Shown here piece after piece: positions 59,764-64,000 of a stretch of 64,000 nt of DNA. A program made the translations under genes and the position numbers. The stretch spans positions 234,676-298,675 of the forward strand of contig JADYUX010000003.1 of NCBI GenBank assembly GCA_021532125.1, read 5' to 3'. Under the pieces are notes generated by a model, which ran no database searches, was not told the DNA's origin, and worked only from the letters and a program-made list of their open reading frames with translations. How positions within the stretch are numbered: position 1 is the stretch's first letter; each line of letters begins with the position of its first letter. The DNA comes from Arcanobacterium haemolyticum. Its GTDB lineage: Bacteria; Actinomycetota; Actinomycetes; Actinomycetales; Actinomycetaceae.

Positions 59764-59897
59764 GTCTTTTGGCCCATATTGCGATGAGTATCACCGCACA
59801 TACCACTGCCGCTAGCCTATGTACTCTCGGTATAGTTCTCGACGGTAATAGTCCGCTGTCGCGCGAAATTCCGCGGCAAAACAGTTAGGAATCTGAG

Positions 59898-60299
59898 ATG
59901 CTTAAGGGCTTCAAAGAGTTTATTTCCCGCGGCAATGTCGTGGACATGGCCGTCGGTATCATCATCGGTGGTGCTTTCACCCCTATCGTCACGGCACTCA
60001 CTGAGAACGTGCTCATGCCGATCATTGCCGGCCTCGTTGGCCAGCCGAACTTCGATCAGGTTCTCGCCTTCACGATTGGTGACTCTATCGTTCAGCCCGG
60101 CACGATCATCACCGCGCTCATCAACTTCCTACTCATCGCCGCTGCGCTGTACTTCTGCATCGTGCTCCCGATGAACAAGCTCCGCGAGCGCCAGAACGCT
60201 AAGAAGCCGGTCGAAGTTGAGGCTCCCCCGGCAGACATCGCTCTCCTTGAGGAGATCCGCGACCTCCTGGCAGGCAAGGACCACCCCTACAAGAACTGA
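59898..60299 (+). CDS. mscL: large-conductance mechanosensitive channel
   Basis: The 133-residue, two-membrane-segment channel opens under membrane tension and protects against osmotic shock. N-terminal GFKEFISRGNVVDMAVGIIIG is the family start; the second segment is about 70-92, then a charged bundle helix (ALLEEIRDLLAG). AGGAATCTGAG precedes the ATG. A strong terminator follows. Confidence 0.97.
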   Translation: MLKGFKEFISRGNVVDMAVGIIIGGAFTPIVTALTENVLMPIIAGLVGQPNFDQVLAFTIGDSIVQPGTIITALINFLLIAAALYFCIVLPMNKLRERQNAKKPVEVEAPPADIALLEEIRDLLAGKDHPYKN

Positions 60300-60316
60300 C
60301 GCGCAAGACGCGAACG

Positions 60317-60349
60317 GGGCGGGAAGCTTCACAGCTTCCCGCCCTTTTT
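60317..60349 (+). terminator. intrinsic terminator of mscL
   Basis: The stem GGGCGGGAAGCT/AGCTTCCCGCCC with loop TCAC is followed by TTTTT. Confidence 0.92.
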
Positions 60350-61132
60350 GTATGCCACACCTGTATGGATGCCATACCTGCCGTTTATGTCACTCTTACG
60401 CCTCGGGCACTGTGACTCTTCCTTTCCCCACTCCGGAAAAGTAGCCGTTTAACTCGGGCAGCATGCGTTCCGCAGACGCGTTGCGGTAGCTTCTTCCCGC
60501 TGCCGAGGCCGCTGAGACACCTGATGATTCTGCACATCCCCGGCTAGGATTCCTGCATTTTCCTGTCTAGGACGCCTGCAAAATACATCCTAGAACCAGG
60601 GTGACCCACGCATTAAGTCCCAGCACCAAGAACAATACTCAACGACAAGAAGCTCCTGACCCTACAGCATGCAGCCCACTTTGCCAGCGTGACACATCAC
60701 AAAAACACGATGATTGTTCAATATTCACTTTTCACACACCATTAGTGAAAACGTGCCCCCTTGCGCACAATTCTCACTAAAATTACGTGGATCACATCAA
60801 CAAAACTGCTGGTCGAAACTTATTTTTCACATAAGTCCTGTTCAAAAGGAAACTGGCTACCCGCTCCTAACGCCTCCCGCAAACCGCATAATAAAGCCAA
60901 AAAACTTCACCTTAAGATAGGGTTTGAGGGAACAGAATCTCTTGACCTTCATGCGTCAAAGCCGATATCTTCTAAAGGCATGCGTCGTATTTCTCATTTG
61001 AGAAGAATTTCTATTCTCAGTAGCGAAATCCGACGGCAACTACAAAATACAGATCCGCCAGCTGGCGGATCTGTCATTCCTTCGGCGTGTCTCGCGCAGT
61101 GGGAATCTGACACCACGAAAGAGGAAACTCTG
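60350..61132. promoter_or_regulatory. long leader/intergenic region upstream of the phase-variable adhesin
   Basis: No supported gene lies in 783 bp. Toward the 3' end a 24-bp perfect palindrome (61050-61073, CAGATCCGCCAG/CTGGCGGATCTG) sits about 60 bp before the adhesin start, in the leader if transcription begins upstream. It could be an operator or an mRNA hairpin. Confidence 0.45.
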
Positions 61133-64000
61133 ATGAGTTCGACGAGTCGCTGGCGTTCGACGCCATTGCGTTTCGTTGCGGCACTCATTGCCTTCTGTTT
61201 AGCCGCAATGATGACACCCCCCCGCTGCGTTAGCAGCTGACGAAGGCAATGCCTGGGCTGTCTACGACAGCTCAACTACAACGCTCACATTCCTCACAAC
61301 AACCGAGGGACACACCGACAAAGAGGTCGATGGAACAAAAACGTGGTACGACGTCACTCACTGGTCGTCGTCGCACGGCGATATCGCTAGCAATGTAACT
61401 AAGGTCGTCTTCGAGTCACGAATCTCGCCGACAAGTACGAATTTCTGGTTTTCTGGCATGTCTTCGCTGACGGAGATCCAAAACCTAAACAACCTTGATA
61501 TGAGTAACGTGACCACTGCCGGATCTATGTTCAGCGGCGCTTCGTCACTCACAAGCCTTGACCTTTCAGGGTGGGATACAAGCAAGATAACGGCTATGGA
61601 CGGAATGTTCGCCAACACGTCCTCGCTTAGTTCTCTGAATGTTTCCGGCTGGGACACATCGAACGCTACAGATCTCAGTCGCATGTTCAATGGCAGCGGT
61701 GTCACTGAACTCGACCTTTCATCGTGGGACACAAGCCACGCACCGAATATGTCCGCTTTTTTCCCTAGCAGCACTGGAATTCCCTCTCTCAAGAAGGTGA
61801 CATTCGGACCGAAATGGGCATTCAATGGCGAGATGCTTCCACTAGTCAGCCCGGCTAACCTCTTGAAAGATCCGGAAACGGGAAGCTGGGCATTAGAGAA
61901 TCCCTACAGCCCTGAAGCATATTCCCCATCCGCCTTGACCAGTACATTCGCCAAAAAGTACGCCGGGGAGACAACAACCTGGGTTCATGGACTCAAGGTC
62001 ACATACACCATCGTCTACGACGCAAATGGCGGCACAGGCGCTCCAAGTAACTTTGTATATACGACCCCCTCAAATCGTTGGCCAACCTACGCTCAAAAGG
62101 TAGCTATCCAGTCACCAACCCGTGCAGGATTCGGCTTCAAATCATGGAATACAAAAGCTGACGGTACTGGAACGTCCTACCAGCCTGGCGAAGAGGTGAA
62201 CCTTACGTGGGATAAACCTGCGCTAACCCTCTACGCTCAATGGGGAGATCCGCAACCAGTAAAATACGTCATTCCGTACGACACGACTGGCGGCGATCCC
62301 ATTGCGCCAACTGTGTATGTAGATCAAAATGGCGGAAACTACGCCACCATCGCCCTCACATCAGAAATACCAACCCGCGAAGGCTACGTATTCCTCGGAT
62401 GGACATACGGCCCTAACGGAATCGACGTTTACCCTCCCGGCAAAGTGTTCAGGTTTAGTGCAGCTAGGGCGAATGAAGGCTACAAATTCTACGCCAAGTG
62501 GCATAAAGGCCCGATCCGCTACACGTTGAATTTCGACGCTAACGGTGGCGAGAACGCGCCAGACTCCGAAGTCAACGATTACGAGTATCGAGGCATTCAA
62601 TGGACACTAAGTCAACAGCCTCCTACACGCAGCGGGTACACCTTCACATCATGGAATACAGAACCCGATGGCAGCGGAACGTCGTATAAGACGGGAGATC
62701 CTTTCGTACTCTGGCATCCCACAACCACTGGCACGCTCTACGCCCAGTGGACCGAGGGCGAATCATCTGACCGTTGGACCATTACGTATGACGCAAACGG
62801 CGGAACTGGAGCCCCTGAAGATACCGTTATTATCTGGCCACCGAACCAGACAGCAGCCTACGGAAATTTGAGCGAGAAAGTTCCCACACGTCCTGGTTAC
62901 ACCTTCAAGAACTGGAACGTTGAGCAAGACGGCAGTGGCCTTGAATTCAATCCCGGCGATTCATATTCAGTGCGACCTGAAAATATCGCTCCTGAAGGAC
63001 GAAGTTCCCTTTACGCTCAATGGGTTCTCAACGGAGCTTCAACCGTCACGTACAACAGCAACGGCGGCACCGGAAAGGCGCCCGCGCCAGTCGAATCGCG
63101 AGAGGGCGCAGTTATTAAGCTCGCCACGGGCGATGGACTCACCAGAGCCGGATACACGTTCGCTGGCTGGAATACAAAGGCCGACGGCACAGGCGACACC
63201 TACCAAGCTGGTGCCGACTTCACGGTGCCTGAGGGTAACCCCACGTTGTACACGCAGTGGAGAGAAAATGACCCATCCACAGTCTCCTTTAACCCGAACG
63301 GAGGCAGCGGTACAGCCCCGGCAGCTATTGCCTCGAAAGAAGGCCTAACCGTCAAGCTCCCCGCGGCCGACGGCCTCACACGTGAGGGCTACACCTTCGC
63401 AGGGTGGAATACGAAGGCCGACAGCACAGGCGACACCTACCAGGCCGGCGCAGACTTCGTCGTCCCAGCAGGAAACCCAACCTTGCACGCGATCTGGACA
63501 GCCAACCCAGCCACGGTGAGCTTCGACCTCAACGGAGCAAACGGTTCGATTGAATCAATCACCTCGACAACTGGCGGAACGGTGACTCTTCCGCAGGCGA
63601 CTGGAGTTTCTTACCCTGGCTTCGTCTTCGCAGGATGGACCACCGTCAAGAACAGCGACGATGTCCTAGCAGCAGGATCTAGCTTCACTGTTCCGGCTGG
63701 AGGCGCAACACTCTACGCCAAGTGGAACGATGCTCCAGCTTCCACAGTTTCCTTTAACCCGAACGGAGGCAGCGGTACAGCCCCGACAGCTATCGCCTCG
63801 AAAGAAGGCCTAACCATCAAGCTCCCCGCGGCCGACGGCCTCACACGTGAGGGCTACACCTTCGCAGGGTGGAATACAAAGGCCGACAGCACAGGCGACA
63901 CCTACCAGGCCGGCGCAGACTTCGTCGTCCCAGCAGGAAACCCAACCTTGCACGCGATCTGGACAGCCAACCCAGCCACGGTGAGCTTCGACCTCAACGG
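61133..64000 (+). CDS. frameshifted BspA-like/InlB-repeat adhesin, likely phase-variable (3' end beyond window)
   Basis: From ATG 61133 (AGAGGA seven bases upstream) the frame codes a signal peptide, then reaches seven C (61217-61223) and stops at 61238-61240. With six C the frame continues without a stop to 64000, about 955 codons, giving a signal-cleavage site PAALAAD. After it come a BspA/DUF285 region with about three repeats (for example LTSLDLSGWDTSKITAMDGMF) and eight complete Listeria-Bacteroides (InlB B) repeats recognised by GYTFAGWNT and YAQW, a ninth cut by the window end. Anchor and function beyond the window are unseen. It is scored as an off-state or damaged gene. Confidence 0.8.
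63278..64000 (+). repeat. tandem 465-bp duplication inside the InlB repeats
   Basis: The repeat pair beginning at about 63278 recurs from about 63743, offset by 465 bp (155 codons), with few differences as far as the window shows. Confidence 0.85.

Noticed and set aside
60714..60920. Small frame of 68 codons upstream of the adhesin
   Set aside because: No ribosome-binding site and composition unlike coding DNA of the window.

Overview
The window looks like the chromosome of a Gram-positive actinobacterium, probably of the Actinomycetaceae (Trueperella, Arcanobacterium or Actinomyces type). This is inferred from the conserved actinobacterial gene neighbourhoods (metG/tatD/rpfB/rsmA/ispE; rsmI next to a protein O-mannosyltransferase; mscL/SAF/fmdB/5-FTHF ligase/glp/glpR), from sortase-anchored surface proteins with LPXTG-like signals, and from many starts that look leaderless (a TANNNT box 6-7 nt before the start codon and no Shine-Dalgarno). 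The genus is not proven.

Layout. 0-11.2 kb: housekeeping genes: an ABC-F ATPase, ispE, a ferrochelatase, rsmA, an RpfB-like cell-wall protein with a structured leader, a membrane protein, tatD and metG. 11.4-20.1 kb: a sortase-dependent pilus operon on the minus strand, in the order major pilin, class C sortase, giant tip protein; the tip protein carries a seven-bladed RCC1-like propeller. 20.5-24.9 kb: a fructose PTS operon (fruR-fruK-fruA-ptsH) with a candidate autoregulatory operator. 25-31.5 kb: a nicotinamidase-like enzyme with a long acidic tail, rsmI, a PMT, a DsrE-like protein and an HtrA protease. 31.5-33.4 kb: a surface protein with GETPGT repeats and an LAFTG anchor. 33.6-40.2 kb: MBL hydrolase, NUDIX, dcd and the menaquinone genes menC, menD and menF.

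Accessory part. At 40.3 kb, tRNA-Gly(CCC) is followed by its terminator and then by a low-GC block of about 3.4 kb (two secreted or membrane-anchored esterases and a decayed TetR gene). The block ends with a second, diverged copy of the sequence from the tRNA 3' end through the terminator. This has the form of a small genomic island. 44-48.9 kb holds a membrane protein, a divergent cupin/MarR pair with a perfect 15-bp palindromic operator, an AAA/DUF4143 ATPase behind four 23-bp-period repeats, and a ClC channel. 49.3-54.1 kb encodes a 1606-aa Cna-B adhesin with an LPFSG anchor.

54.2-60.3 kb returns to housekeeping genes: tRNA-Ala, the GlpR/Glp division pair, 5-FTHF cyclo-ligase, an FmdB protein, a SAF protein and mscL. 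The window ends inside a large BspA/InlB-repeat adhesin. Its frame is broken by a run of seven C exactly in the signal peptide, which suggests a phase-variable (contingency) surface protein.
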